Of a DNA stretch of 60,504 nt, positions 33,697-41,826 are shown in pieces (position 1 is the first letter of the stretch; every line of letters begins with the position of its first letter). Source of the DNA: CAZAOY01 sp964486925. Its GTDB lineage: Bacteria > Bacillota > Clostridia > Oscillospirales > Ruminococcaceae. The DNA lies in contig CAZAOY010000008.1 of the NCBI GenBank assembly GCA_964486925.1, positions 1 through 60,504 on the forward strand, written 5' to 3'. Below the pieces are notes generated by a model that searched no databases, was not told the origin of the DNA, and worked only from the letters and a program-made list of their open reading frames with translations. The position numbers and the translations under genes were made by a program.

Positions 33697-34131
33697 ATGA
33701 CTATTAATACGAGGTACTTTGGAGAGGTTAGTTTAGAACAAGAGGAGATTGTCCATTTTCCTGATGCAATTTATGGGTTTGAGGACTATAATGACTATCT
33801 TGTAATAACCTTTGAAGCTGATAATGACAGCTTGCTGTGTATGCAGTCTATCGATGAACCAGATCTAGCGTTTGTGCTTGTTAATCCTTTCGACATTCTA
33901 CAAGGCTACAACCCTGTTTTAGAGGATGCGGATCTTAAGAGGATTAATGCAGACAGTAAAACAAAGCTTTTATTCTATTCAATTGCAGTAATTCGAGAGG
34001 ATGGCTCTGTTACAGTAAATCTAAAGAGTCCTATTGCCATAAATCCGACAAATCGGTTGGCAAAGCAGGTTATATTAGAGGACACAAATCTATCTATGCG
34101 ACATCTTGTCGTAAAGGGAAATAAGGGGTAG
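33697..34131 (+). CDS. fliW: FliW, flagellar assembly factor and CsrA antagonist
   Basis: A 144-residue protein with FliW patterns (YFGEVSLEQEEIVHFPDAIYGFED; LLCMQSIDEPDLAFVLVNP). It binds flagellin and CsrA in a partner-switching loop that ties flagellin translation to filament export. The start is ATG 33697 with GAGGGA upstream. csrA follows after five bases. Confidence 0.95.
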   Translation: MTINTRYFGEVSLEQEEIVHFPDAIYGFEDYNDYLVITFEADNDSLLCMQSIDEPDLAFVLVNPFDILQGYNPVLEDADLKRINADSKTKLLFYSIAVIREDGSVTVNLKSPIAINPTNRLAKQVILEDTNLSMRHLVVKGNKG

Positions 34132-34136
34132 AGAAA

Positions 34137-34361
34137 TTGCTTATTTTATCAAGAAAACCAGGTGAGTCCTTCTTTGTCGGCAATGATATAGAGATTACTA
34201 TATCAGAGATAAGTGGTGATAGAGTCAAGGTAGTAATTGATGCGCCTAAGGAGATAGTAGTTTTACGAAAAGAGTTAAAAGAGCTTAAGGATGTTAACCA
34301 GGATTCAGTTAAGAGCACTGGTACTGATCTATCCTACCTAAAGGATATCTTTAAAAGGTAG
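34137..34361 (+). CDS. csrA: CsrA, translational regulator
   Basis: A 74-residue protein with the CsrA core MLILSRKPGES...ITISEI...V.IDAPKEI.VLRKE, including the RNA-binding N-terminal LxLxR and C-terminal LRKE positions. It begins at TTG with AAGGGG upstream. In Firmicutes it represses flagellin translation and is antagonised by FliW. The flagellin gene usually found next is absent here. Confidence 0.95.
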   Translation: MLILSRKPGESFFVGNDIEITISEISGDRVKVVIDAPKEIVVLRKELKELKDVNQDSVKSTGTDLSYLKDIFKR

Positions 34362-34462
34362 CTTTTAATTGCTTTGTTTAGGATAATTGGGGGAATATAG
34401 CAGGTATTAATGGGTATCAAAGCAAGATAATATATGTATAACTCGGGTATAAGGGGTTTTAC

Positions 34463-34966
34463 ATGAAAAAGTTTATCTTTCTTATAATATTAATTGTTGC
34501 CGTCTATCTCTCCTTTGATAGTATCAAGCTTGTATATACAGATGTGTTTGTTAATAATGAATATAGCGTCAACCTTACTGTTGAGGAAAAACAGATATTA
34601 ACACTTATTAATGAACGAAGGAGTCAGCATGGTTTGCAGCCGTTAGTGCAGGACAACAAGCTGACTCAGATAGCAAGAGAGAAGGCGTATGATATGGGAT
34701 ACTACAACTATTTTGATCATACATCGCCTACCCTTGGAACTGCTAATGATATGCTAAATAAAAATTTTATCTTCTTTTATAAAAAGGGTGGAGAAAACCT
34801 TGCAAAGGGTGAACGGCGTATCAATACAGAGCTTATTGTACAGGCATGGTTTGAGTCTAAGGATCACTACGATAATATAATTGACCCGCAGTATAAAAAG
34901 ACAGGGGTTGGGATATATAAGGATAGTGACAAAACAGTGTACTATGTACAACTTTTTATTGGATAA
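34463..34966 (+). CDS. CAP (SCP-like) domain protein, membrane-anchored or secreted
   Basis: A 167-residue protein. The N-terminal hydrophobic segment (IFLIILIVAVYLSF) exports or anchors it. A compact CAP domain follows with LINERRSQHGLQPL, DHTSP (the His-containing motif) and GGENLAKG, as in the YkwD/YlbC group of spore-former proteins. Function unknown. It interrupts the usual csrA-hag order of this locus. Confidence 0.85.
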   Translation: MKKFIFLIILIVAVYLSFDSIKLVYTDVFVNNEYSVNLTVEEKQILTLINERRSQHGLQPLVQDNKLTQIAREKAYDMGYYNYFDHTSPTLGTANDMLNKNFIFFYKKGGENLAKGERRINTELIVQAWFESKDHYDNIIDPQYKKTGVGIYKDSDKTVYYVQLFIG

Positions 34967-34975
34967 AAAGGATAC

Positions 34976-35024
34976 ATAGTAACCGCTTATACATTTAATA
35001 TGTAAATGCATAAGCGGTTACTAT
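34976..35024. terminator. long inverted repeat after the CAP-domain gene
   Basis: ATAGTAACCGCTTAT-a-CATTTA pairs with TAAATG-c-ATAAGCGGTTACTAT around a 5-base loop: 21 pairs with one mismatch. It begins seven bases after the stop codon. No T-run follows, so termination is likely but not certain. Confidence 0.6.
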
Positions 35025-35128
35025 AGAATATATTAATAAGTTTAATATAAAAGACGCTTTGTTTTTCCGCCAAAGATGAAGTGTTGGATATACGTTGGTG
35101 TTATGTCGGCGGAGAAATGGGACGTATT

Positions 35129-36052
35129 ATGCCTAAAAATGAGAAGCAAGAGATTCTACTAGAAAGCGGAACCAACGAGATTGAGATAATGGAGTTTACT
35201 ATTGACGGCAATACCTTTGGGGTAAATGTAGCTAAGGTAAGAGAGATTATTATGCCTTCACCTATTAAGGTAATGCCTCATGCGCATCATGCGGTGGAGG
35301 GGGTTATTAAACCTCGTGATATAGTAATTACTGTAGTCGATCTTCCACGATACCTTGATTTTAATGTAAGTGGTAATGATAATAGGGATCTATTTATTAT
35401 AACTAATTTTAACAAAATGCATGTAGCGTTTAGAGTACATACCGTTGTAGGGATTGACCGCATTAGGTGGAGTGACATACAAAAGCCGGATAAAACAATC
35501 TACGGTGGGGTAGATGGAGTTGCTACAGGGATAGCAGAGTGCGAGGATAGGCTTATAACCATACTGGATTTTGAGAAGATCATTGCTGACATTGCCCCAA
35601 ACACTACTATCCAGATGTCTGACATTGAAAAGATAGGGAATCGGGATGTAACCAATAAACCTATTCTTATAGCTGAAGATTCTGTTTTACTATCTAAGCT
35701 GATAGTAGACTGTTTACATAAAGCGGGGTTTGCCAATGTAATTAAGTTTGACAACGGCGAAGAAGCTTGGGAGTATATTAGAGAATTTTCGGATGAAGAG
35801 GACATTTTATCTAAGATATCCTGCATTATAACCGACATCGAAATGCCAAAGATGGACGGACATAGGTTAACAAAGCTTGTTAAGGATGATAAGGTGTTAA
35901 AGGCGATACCTGTAATAATATTCTCCTCACTGATTAATGAGGAGATGTACCGCAAGGGTGTGGAGGTTGGAGCTGATGAACAGCTGACTAAACCAGAGAT
36001 TGCACATCTTGTCGGAGTTATAGATCATATGCTTGGCGTTGAAGCTGTGTAG
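35129..36052 (+). CDS. cheV: CheV, CheW-receiver coupling protein
   Basis: About 307 residues. An N-terminal CheW domain (about 1-160, with KPRDIVITVVDLPRYL) is fused to a receiver domain containing AEDS, the phospho-acceptor Asp in IITDIEMPKMDG and Lys in LTKPE. It couples receptors to CheA and takes part in adaptation. ATG 35129 is preceded by GGGA six bases away. ATG 35117 and GTG 35081 are in frame and cannot be excluded. Confidence 0.94.
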   Translation: MPKNEKQEILLESGTNEIEIMEFTIDGNTFGVNVAKVREIIMPSPIKVMPHAHHAVEGVIKPRDIVITVVDLPRYLDFNVSGNDNRDLFIITNFNKMHVAFRVHTVVGIDRIRWSDIQKPDKTIYGGVDGVATGIAECEDRLITILDFEKIIADIAPNTTIQMSDIEKIGNRDVTNKPILIAEDSVLLSKLIVDCLHKAGFANVIKFDNGEEAWEYIREFSDEEDILSKISCIITDIEMPKMDGHRLTKLVKDDKVLKAIPVIIFSSLINEEMYRKGVEVGADEQLTKPEIAHLVGVIDHMLGVEAV

Positions 36053-36189
36053 TATGCAGTAAAATCATAGCGATAGTTGTTTTGAGGTAGAAATAACAGA
36101 TGTAGTTCAGTGGTTGCTATATGAGCGTAATGTATGGCTAGTCGCAGATAAGTCTGAAAAACGGAAATATTAATATAAATTCAGTGCAA

Positions 36190-36235
36190 GACCATGCGGG
36201 TTTAACTTTGTATTCTACTTGTGTAGAGCATGGTC
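36190..36235 (+). promoter_or_regulatory. stem-loop in the fliD leader
   Basis: GACCATGC (36190-36197) pairs with GCATGGTC (36228-36235). A nested CTAC/GTAG stem lies inside the loop. It ends about eight bases before the fliD ribosome site AAGGGAG, so it could affect translation. Confidence 0.4.
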
Positions 36236-36259
36236 ATAATTATGAAGGGAGCGGACATA

Positions 36260-38584
36260 ATGATTAGTAGTATTAGTGCATATACCACTGCCAGAAAAGG
36301 GGTAAGTGGTATGATGAGCGGTTTGGACACCGATGAGATTGTAAAGGGGATGACATCCTCTACAAGAGGTAAGATTACAAAGTTACTACAGAACAAGCAA
36401 ACCATTGCCTGGAAAACCGATGCGTATAGATCAATCAGTGAGAAGCTAATCAGTTTTTCTGATAAATATACCTCTTTCTCAAAACCGGCAACAAATATTT
36501 TAAGTGATAAGTTTTTTAATGGAACAACAGTTACACCTACTGGAACAAATAGTAAATATGTAACCGTTTCTGGCTCATCAAATAATGCTAGCTCATTAGG
36601 CATAACCAGTATTCAGCAGGTAGCAACTACTACTTCATACGCTACGGGTAATGCTGTTTCAGACAATAAGTTAACCACAGGTGAGCTTGACTTTTCGACG
36701 GCTGGGAAGGTTGTTAGTAACCTTGCAGGACAGACAATTAACCTAAAGTACGGAGATGTTACATACAACGTGACCTTTGCTAAGGATTTTGTGGGAACTA
36801 CAGACGCTGAGGTAAAGCAAGCGTTTAATGCTGCTTTAGATGATATATCCTTTAACGATGCCGATGGGAACCCTGTTAAGCTCAGCCAAATGGTATCGAT
36901 GGATGTTGTTAATGGAAAATTTGAGATTAAAACTACAGGATCAGATATTAAGATTGAGGGGGCAACTGGTAAAGTACTAGATAATCTAGGGCTTAAGGTA
37001 GGTGCGTCTGCAACAAGTAGCACAGCTATAGAGAGTGAAACTATTGATACCAGTAAATTTTTCAAAACGTTAAACTTTAATGATACCCTTAAAGGCAAAT
37101 CTATTTCATTTAATCTTAATGGCTTAACCAAGACCATTTCTTTTGATCAAAGCATTAACTTTCAAAACATTGGTGAATTTCAGACCTATATGCAGGGCAA
37201 GTTAAACAGCGCATATGGAACTGGTAGGGTTCAGGTAGGGGTAGATAGTGGCAAGCTTACCTTTGAGGTGCACAAGTCCAACGGTAGTGGCGGCACCCAA
37301 ATAGACCCTACATCTAAGCTCACAATGTCTTCAAATGACAGTAACATTATGGGTGAGTACTCTGGTATTATGGGTACTGATAATAACAGCACAAACAAGA
37401 TAGATATCACTAAATCTTTAGCCGATATAAAGGATAAGAACTTTAACTTTGGTGCTGATGGCAAAGGTAGTATGGTGATTAACGGTAAGGTGTTTGATTA
37501 TACCAAGAACGATAGTATTAAATCCATTACCGACAGGATAAACAACTCAGACTACGGTATTAAGATAAATTATATGGAAACCAGTGATAACTTTAGCATT
37601 GTAGCCACTGAATCGGGTGCACAGGGGAAGATAGAGATAAAGGATCAAACCGGAAACTTTAGTGCTCTAATGTTTGGTGACAACGATATAACCTCTGGTG
37701 ATATTATTAATAAAGGTCAAGACGCAATAATAAAGATTAAGTATGACGGTATGACAGAACAGACATTGATTCGCTCATCCAATACCTTTACCGTCGATGG
37801 ACTTACAATAACCTTAGCGGCTGATGCAGCAGGTAAGGTATCAGCTACAGATCCGATTAAGTTTTCATCCGTTAACAACACAGATGAGATTGTAAAGACA
37901 ATAAAGGCGATGGTAGACGATTTTAACGCTATTTCAGAGCTTGTTAATAAGGAGCTTGGAACAAGACCAAACCGTAACTATGCCCCTCTTACTGATGAGC
38001 AAAGAGAGGGTATGTCAGAGTCGCAGGTAAAAGACTGGGAAACCCAAGCAAAGGCAGGTATGCTGTTTGGAGATACCGACCTACGTATGCTTTCCAGTGA
38101 GCTTAGGTTTGCATTTAGCTTTGATGTTACAGGTGTTTCTACCACCCTTAAGGATATGGGTATCTCTGTATCATCGTCATATAAGGATAATGGTAAGATA
38201 ATTATTGATGAAGAGAAGCTTAAGGCGGCGCTTGAAAGCAATCCTGATGATGTACGTCGTGCATTTACAGCTCCTAAGGATGGGACAGACGGCAACACTG
38301 CGGGATTAATGAACCGTGTTAAAGCTATCACAGATAAATATGCCGCGACTACAGGGTTAGAAAAAGGGAAACTAATACAGGTGGCAGGATTAAAGGATTC
38401 ATTTACATCGCTTAACAGCCTTATGCAGAAAAAAACTAATGATATTGATAAATCCCTAGCTACACTTAAAAATACACTAAAATCACAAGAGGACAGATAC
38501 TACAAACAATTTACCTCATTAGAACGATATATCTCTCAGATGAATGCGCAGAGCAGTTGGCTTAGTCAGCAGATGGGTGGTTAA
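36260..38584 (+). CDS. fliD: FliD, filament cap protein
   Basis: About 774 residues with the FliD N-terminal domain (GMMSGLDTDEIVKGMTSSTRGKI, residues about 18-40), a long variable middle, and the C-terminal domain with a coiled coil (KTNDIDKSLATLKNTLKSQEDRYYKQFTSLE) and the ending QSSWLSQQMG. It caps the growing filament and places flagellin. The start is ATG 36260, after AAGGGAG; upstream in-frame ATGs lie in or before that site. Confidence 0.95.
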   Translation: MISSISAYTTARKGVSGMMSGLDTDEIVKGMTSSTRGKITKLLQNKQTIAWKTDAYRSISEKLISFSDKYTSFSKPATNILSDKFFNGTTVTPTGTNSKYVTVSGSSNNASSLGITSIQQVATTTSYATGNAVSDNKLTTGELDFSTAGKVVSNLAGQTINLKYGDVTYNVTFAKDFVGTTDAEVKQAFNAALDDISFNDADGNPVKLSQMVSMDVVNGKFEIKTTGSDIKIEGATGKVLDNLGLKVGASATSSTAIESETIDTSKFFKTLNFNDTLKGKSISFNLNGLTKTISFDQSINFQNIGEFQTYMQGKLNSAYGTGRVQVGVDSGKLTFEVHKSNGSGGTQIDPTSKLTMSSNDSNIMGEYSGIMGTDNNSTNKIDITKSLADIKDKNFNFGADGKGSMVINGKVFDYTKNDSIKSITDRINNSDYGIKINYMETSDNFSIVATESGAQGKIEIKDQTGNFSALMFGDNDITSGDIINKGQDAIIKIKYDGMTEQTLIRSSNTFTVDGLTITLAADAAGKVSATDPIKFSSVNNTDEIVKTIKAMVDDFNAISELVNKELGTRPNRNYAPLTDEQREGMSESQVKDWETQAKAGMLFGDTDLRMLSSELRFAFSFDVTGVSTTLKDMGISVSSSYKDNGKIIIDEEKLKAALESNPDDVRRAFTAPKDGTDGNTAGLMNRVKAITDKYAATTGLEKGKLIQVAGLKDSFTSLNSLMQKKTNDIDKSLATLKNTLKSQEDRYYKQFTSLERYISQMNAQSSWLSQQMGG

Positions 38585-38624
38585 TTGATTTTGGAGGTTT
38601 GGTTAATAAGGATGGTGCAAACGC

Positions 38625-38993
38625 ATGTATAACAGAGGCTACAGTCAGTATAAAGAACAATCGGTAAACACAATGACAAGCATAGAGATGCTAACAACGG
38701 TGTATAATGAGGCGATTAAACATCTCAATAGAGCTTGCATGACTATAGATATTAAGGATTATGTCCTATCTGATAAAGAGCTTGATAAATCAATTGAGAT
38801 AGTTACATATCTGGACGCAACGCTTGATATGAGATTTGAAATCTCGGCTAATATGCATTCGCTATATGAATTTATGTTATATGAGATAAGGAAGGCAAAG
38901 ATAGCACGTAAGACAAATGTGCTTAAAGAGATTGTTGTAATGTTAGGTGAGCTAAGAGATAGCTTTGTACAGGCGAGCAAAACGATCCACTAG
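38625..38993 (+). CDS. fliS: FliS, flagellin export chaperone
   Basis: A 122-residue helical protein of FliS type (RGYSQYKEQSVNTMTSIEMLTTVYNEAIKHLNRA at the N-terminus). It prevents early polymerisation of flagellin in the cytoplasm. It is encoded 40 bases after fliD, as usual. Confidence 0.94.
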   Translation: MYNRGYSQYKEQSVNTMTSIEMLTTVYNEAIKHLNRACMTIDIKDYVLSDKELDKSIEIVTYLDATLDMRFEISANMHSLYEFMLYEIRKAKIARKTNVLKEIVVMLGELRDSFVQASKTIH

Positions 38994-39023
38994 GTTGCAA
39001 TTGTTTAGGTCATGGAGAATAGT

Positions 39024-39413
39024 ATGACAAATATTGATGTAATAAGTAAAATTTTACGAAATCTTCAACAAAAATATAACCATCTAAATAATATACTAAA
39101 CTATACTAATGAGATGGAAACAGCGGCAAGGTCGGATGATTCACATGTTTTTGGTCTGCTTATTGAAATGCGTCAAAAATCTATGGGTGAGGTTGATCTG
39201 CTGGATTCGGACAATAGATCTTTATTGGTTATGTTGCCTGTGTCTAACAGAGAGGTTATGGAAAGAATCTTAGCTCCTGGTAGTGGCACTAATACCATAA
39301 GCCTTGATAATCAACTAGAGACTAACGTATATGATACACAAAAGCGAATCAATCTACTGCTTAGTAAAATTATTGCACAGGATAAAAAGGTGAATAGTAT
39401 TATTATAAGGTAG
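39024..39413 (+). CDS. FliT-position protein of unknown function
   Basis: About 129 residues, mostly helical, without recognised motifs. It follows fliS and precedes a strong terminator, where Firmicutes encode FliT-like export chaperones of low sequence conservation. ATG 39024 is chosen because GGAG lies six bases upstream; the ATG at 39012 overlaps that site. A FliT-like role is inferred from position, size and helicity only. Confidence 0.6.
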   Translation: MTNIDVISKILRNLQQKYNHLNNILNYTNEMETAARSDDSHVFGLLIEMRQKSMGEVDLLDSDNRSLLVMLPVSNREVMERILAPGSGTNTISLDNQLETNVYDTQKRINLLLSKIIAQDKKVNSIIIR

Positions 39414-39468
39414 AGATAATTTAATAAGTAAGATTTTTAGTATAATTTGGTAGGTAGATACTAATAGT

Positions 39469-39508
39469 AAGAGGGGTATGGCGATTGTTTTTGCCATACC
39501 CCTCTTTT
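39469..39508 (+). terminator. terminator of the fliD-fliS operon
   Basis: AAGAGGGGTATGGC pairs perfectly with GCCATACCCCTCTT around a 10-base loop and ends in TTTTATT. A strong rho-independent terminator 56 bases after the last gene. Confidence 0.93.
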
Positions 39509-40112
39509 ATTCTGTGGCGGATTCATGTTTAGTTTGTTTATGCGGTTTAAAGTTATCGTTATAACATGTTGTTGATCTATTATGGTGAGTGTATTGTGAT
39601 TAATCAATGTAATATTAGCTTGCAGGAAGTTTCAATTTTGTACTGTCTATCATTTGTTTTAGCTTTTATGGTTTTATTGTACCTATTACATACTAAGCCA
39701 GCGCAAAGATTGCTATATTGGTCTTTTAAATAGACTAATATATAAGATATTTGCAGTATTTTTAATGGGATAATCATTCATAATGATAATCGGTTAAGTG
39801 TAGCAAAAATACGAAAAAATTGAAAAATAGTAGTATTGGAATTATGAACAACACTAACTCTAATATGTAATTAATGTAAATTAATTGTAATTAATTTAAA
39901 GATAAAATACATTATTATGACAAATTTCTTGCATATTATAATTGTTACATCTATCTTTATTTTATTTTAAGATGAATTTTTGTGTAACATACACTATATT
40001 TGTAAATTAACTAAAAACACAGATGGCTATAAGGAAAAAAATAATACATAAAATTACATAAAAACAAAGCTTTAATAAAGTATAAACTCGGGGAAAAAAC
40101 AGATTAAAGGGG

Positions 40113-40141
40113 TTGACATATCAGTTTTCTTAGTGTATAAT
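40113..40141 (+). promoter_or_regulatory. consensus SigA promoter of the fla operon
   Basis: TTGACA (40113-40118), a 17-base spacer and TATAAT (40136-40141): both hexamers match the consensus exactly. The next gene start is flgB, about 400 bases downstream. Confidence 0.85.
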
Positions 40142-40276
40142 ATATTTAGGTTATTTGAGGATATATGTAGCTTTATCTGGTATAACATAAGCAAGCTAAC
40201 GTGAGTAAAATGATATAGCAAGAGAACTATAGGCTGTATCGATTTGCTTTTTGTCTTTAAGTATCATCTATGTTAA

Positions 40277-40295
40277 CAAGGGGGGTGTCCCCTTG
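40277..40295 (+). promoter_or_regulatory. GC-rich hairpin in the flgB leader
   Basis: CAAGGGG and CCCCTTG enclose five bases, followed by AATAATTACCATTTTTGTTTT. It could be a partial terminator or attenuator, or a protein site, in the ~400-base leader. Confidence 0.4.
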
Positions 40296-40552
40296 AATAA
40301 TTACCATTTTTGTTTTAGTGGATATAATTTTGATAGATTAATTAATATAAGAAGATTGATAATTGCAAAGGCTTGAAGGTATGTATGTATTTAGTACACA
40401 GCTTTTGACGATTGTCGTTATATAGTCAAATATTAAAAAGATGTAAATTTTTCTCGAATATGGCAATTGCTTAGATGGATGATAAATTTACAGCTGTTGT
40501 TGTGTAACAATAAGTAGTAGGTAACAAATCTAAGTAAGGAGGGCTTTTTAAT

Positions 40553-40945
40553 ATGGGATTTTTAGATACTGGTTCTATTAAGATCATTGAGCGTGGATTA
40601 GATTTTGCGTGGCAGAAGCAACGAGTGATTTCAGAAAATATTACAAATGGGTCTACCCCAGGGTACAAGGCTAAATATGTTACCTTTGAAGAAGAGTTAA
40701 AGAAAAACCTTGATAAGCTTACAAATAATGGTAGGGTTACAAGCGGTGCTGTTAATAAGGCTTTGTCTGATTCTAAGATAAGAGTTCACGAAAGCAAAGC
40801 TGAAACTATGCGGCTAGATGGAAATAACGTTAATATTGAGGTAGAGAATATTGAGCTTGCGAGGGTTCAGCTTCAGTATCAGTACCTCGCAAAGCAGATT
40901 TCAGATCAGTTTACACGTCTTAGAATGGTGATTGAAGGAAGATAG
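40553..40945 (+). CDS. flgB: FlgB, proximal rod protein
   Basis: A 130-residue rod protein with the N-terminal hook/rod motif (WQKQRVISENITNGSTPGYKAKYVTFEEEL) and a C-terminal helix ending TRLRMVIEGR. A strong ribosome site AAGGAGGG stands before the ATG. First gene of the long fla operon. Confidence 0.95.
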   Translation: MGFLDTGSIKIIERGLDFAWQKQRVISENITNGSTPGYKAKYVTFEEELKKNLDKLTNNGRVTSGAVNKALSDSKIRVHESKAETMRLDGNNVNIEVENIELARVQLQYQYLAKQISDQFTRLRMVIEGR

Positions 40946-40960
40946 TAGGGGGTGTATGTT

Positions 40961-41395
40961 ATGTCATTTTTAAGTTCACTTAATATAAGCGGCTCTGGTA
41001 TGACCGCACAGAAGATGCGACTTGATATAATTTCTGAGAATATATCACATATATCTACAACGAGAACAGATAAAGGCGGACCATACAGAAGAAAGCTTGT
41101 AGTGTTAGAATCCATTAATGGCCAATCTTTTAGGGATAAATTTAACAAGGCGTTATATAATAGTAATGCAGGGGTAAGGGTAACGAAGATCATCGAGGAT
41201 GATACACCGTTTAAGATGGTTTACAATCCGGAACACCCTGACGCAGACGAAAAGGGCTATGTAGCAATGCCTAATGTTGACATGTTAAAGGAAACCGTAG
41301 ACAGCATGGAGGCTACTAGAGCTTATGAAGCAAACATTACAGCTTTTAATGCTGTAAAATCTATGGCTACAAAGGCATTAGATATAGGAAGATAG
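40961..41395 (+). CDS. flgC: FlgC, proximal rod protein
   Basis: A 144-residue protein with LNISGSGMTAQKMRLDIISENISHI at the N-terminus and the MEATRAYEANITAFNAVKSMATKALDIGR ending of FlgC. The start is ATG 40961 behind AGGGGGTG; a GTG nine bases earlier overlaps that site. The gene lies 15 bases after flgB. Confidence 0.95.
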   Translation: MSFLSSLNISGSGMTAQKMRLDIISENISHISTTRTDKGGPYRRKLVVLESINGQSFRDKFNKALYNSNAGVRVTKIIEDDTPFKMVYNPEHPDADEKGYVAMPNVDMLKETVDSMEATRAYEANITAFNAVKSMATKALDIGR

Positions 41396-41428
41396 TAGCC
41401 GATTTACTGGATGGGGTGAGGTGTAGAT

Positions 41429-41731
41429 ATGTTTATTAAACCGATAAGTGTTATTACCCAGATAGGACAAACAACACCGTTACAGGGTACAGGTGCTGTA
41501 TCTAATAATGGTAAGGTGTTTAGAGGACTTTTTGAGTCAGCGATTAAGGATGTTATTGAAACTGATAACAAGGTGACGCAGGATGTGCAAGCGCTTGCTA
41601 CTGGTCAGTCTGATAATCTGCATGAGTTACAGATAGATATGAATAAAGCTCAGCTTTCATTATCGCTTTTAGTGCAGCTACGTAACAGGACTATGGAAGC
41701 TTACAATGAACTAATGAGGATTAGCTTATAG
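41429..41731 (+). CDS. fliE: FliE, MS ring-rod junction protein
   Basis: A 100-residue protein with FliE's C-terminal pattern (LHELQIDMNKAQLSLSLLVQLRNRTMEAYNELMRI). It joins the MS ring to the rod and is needed early in rod export. Confidence 0.94.
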   Translation: MFIKPISVITQIGQTTPLQGTGAVSNNGKVFRGLFESAIKDVIETDNKVTQDVQALATGQSDNLHELQIDMNKAQLSLSLLVQLRNRTMEAYNELMRISL

Positions 41732-41826
41732 TAAATTAAACTGCATGTATGCTTTGTACGAGATCACACGGTTTTAACGTAATTTTGAGTTAACTTAAGT
41801 TGTGGTCATAAATATATATAGAAAGA

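Larger units (their letters stand above)
39414..40552. other. 1.1-kb gene-free region between the fliD and flgB operons
   Basis: It contains, in order, the terminator at 39469-39508, a weak 55-codon frame (39566-39733), a very AT-rich stretch to about 40100, a consensus SigA promoter at 40113-40141, and a ~400-base leader with a CAAGGGG/CCCCTTG hairpin (40277-40295) and a weaker stem pairing AAAGGCT with AGCTTTT (about 40367-40408). No protein gene is convincing. Confidence 0.6.
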
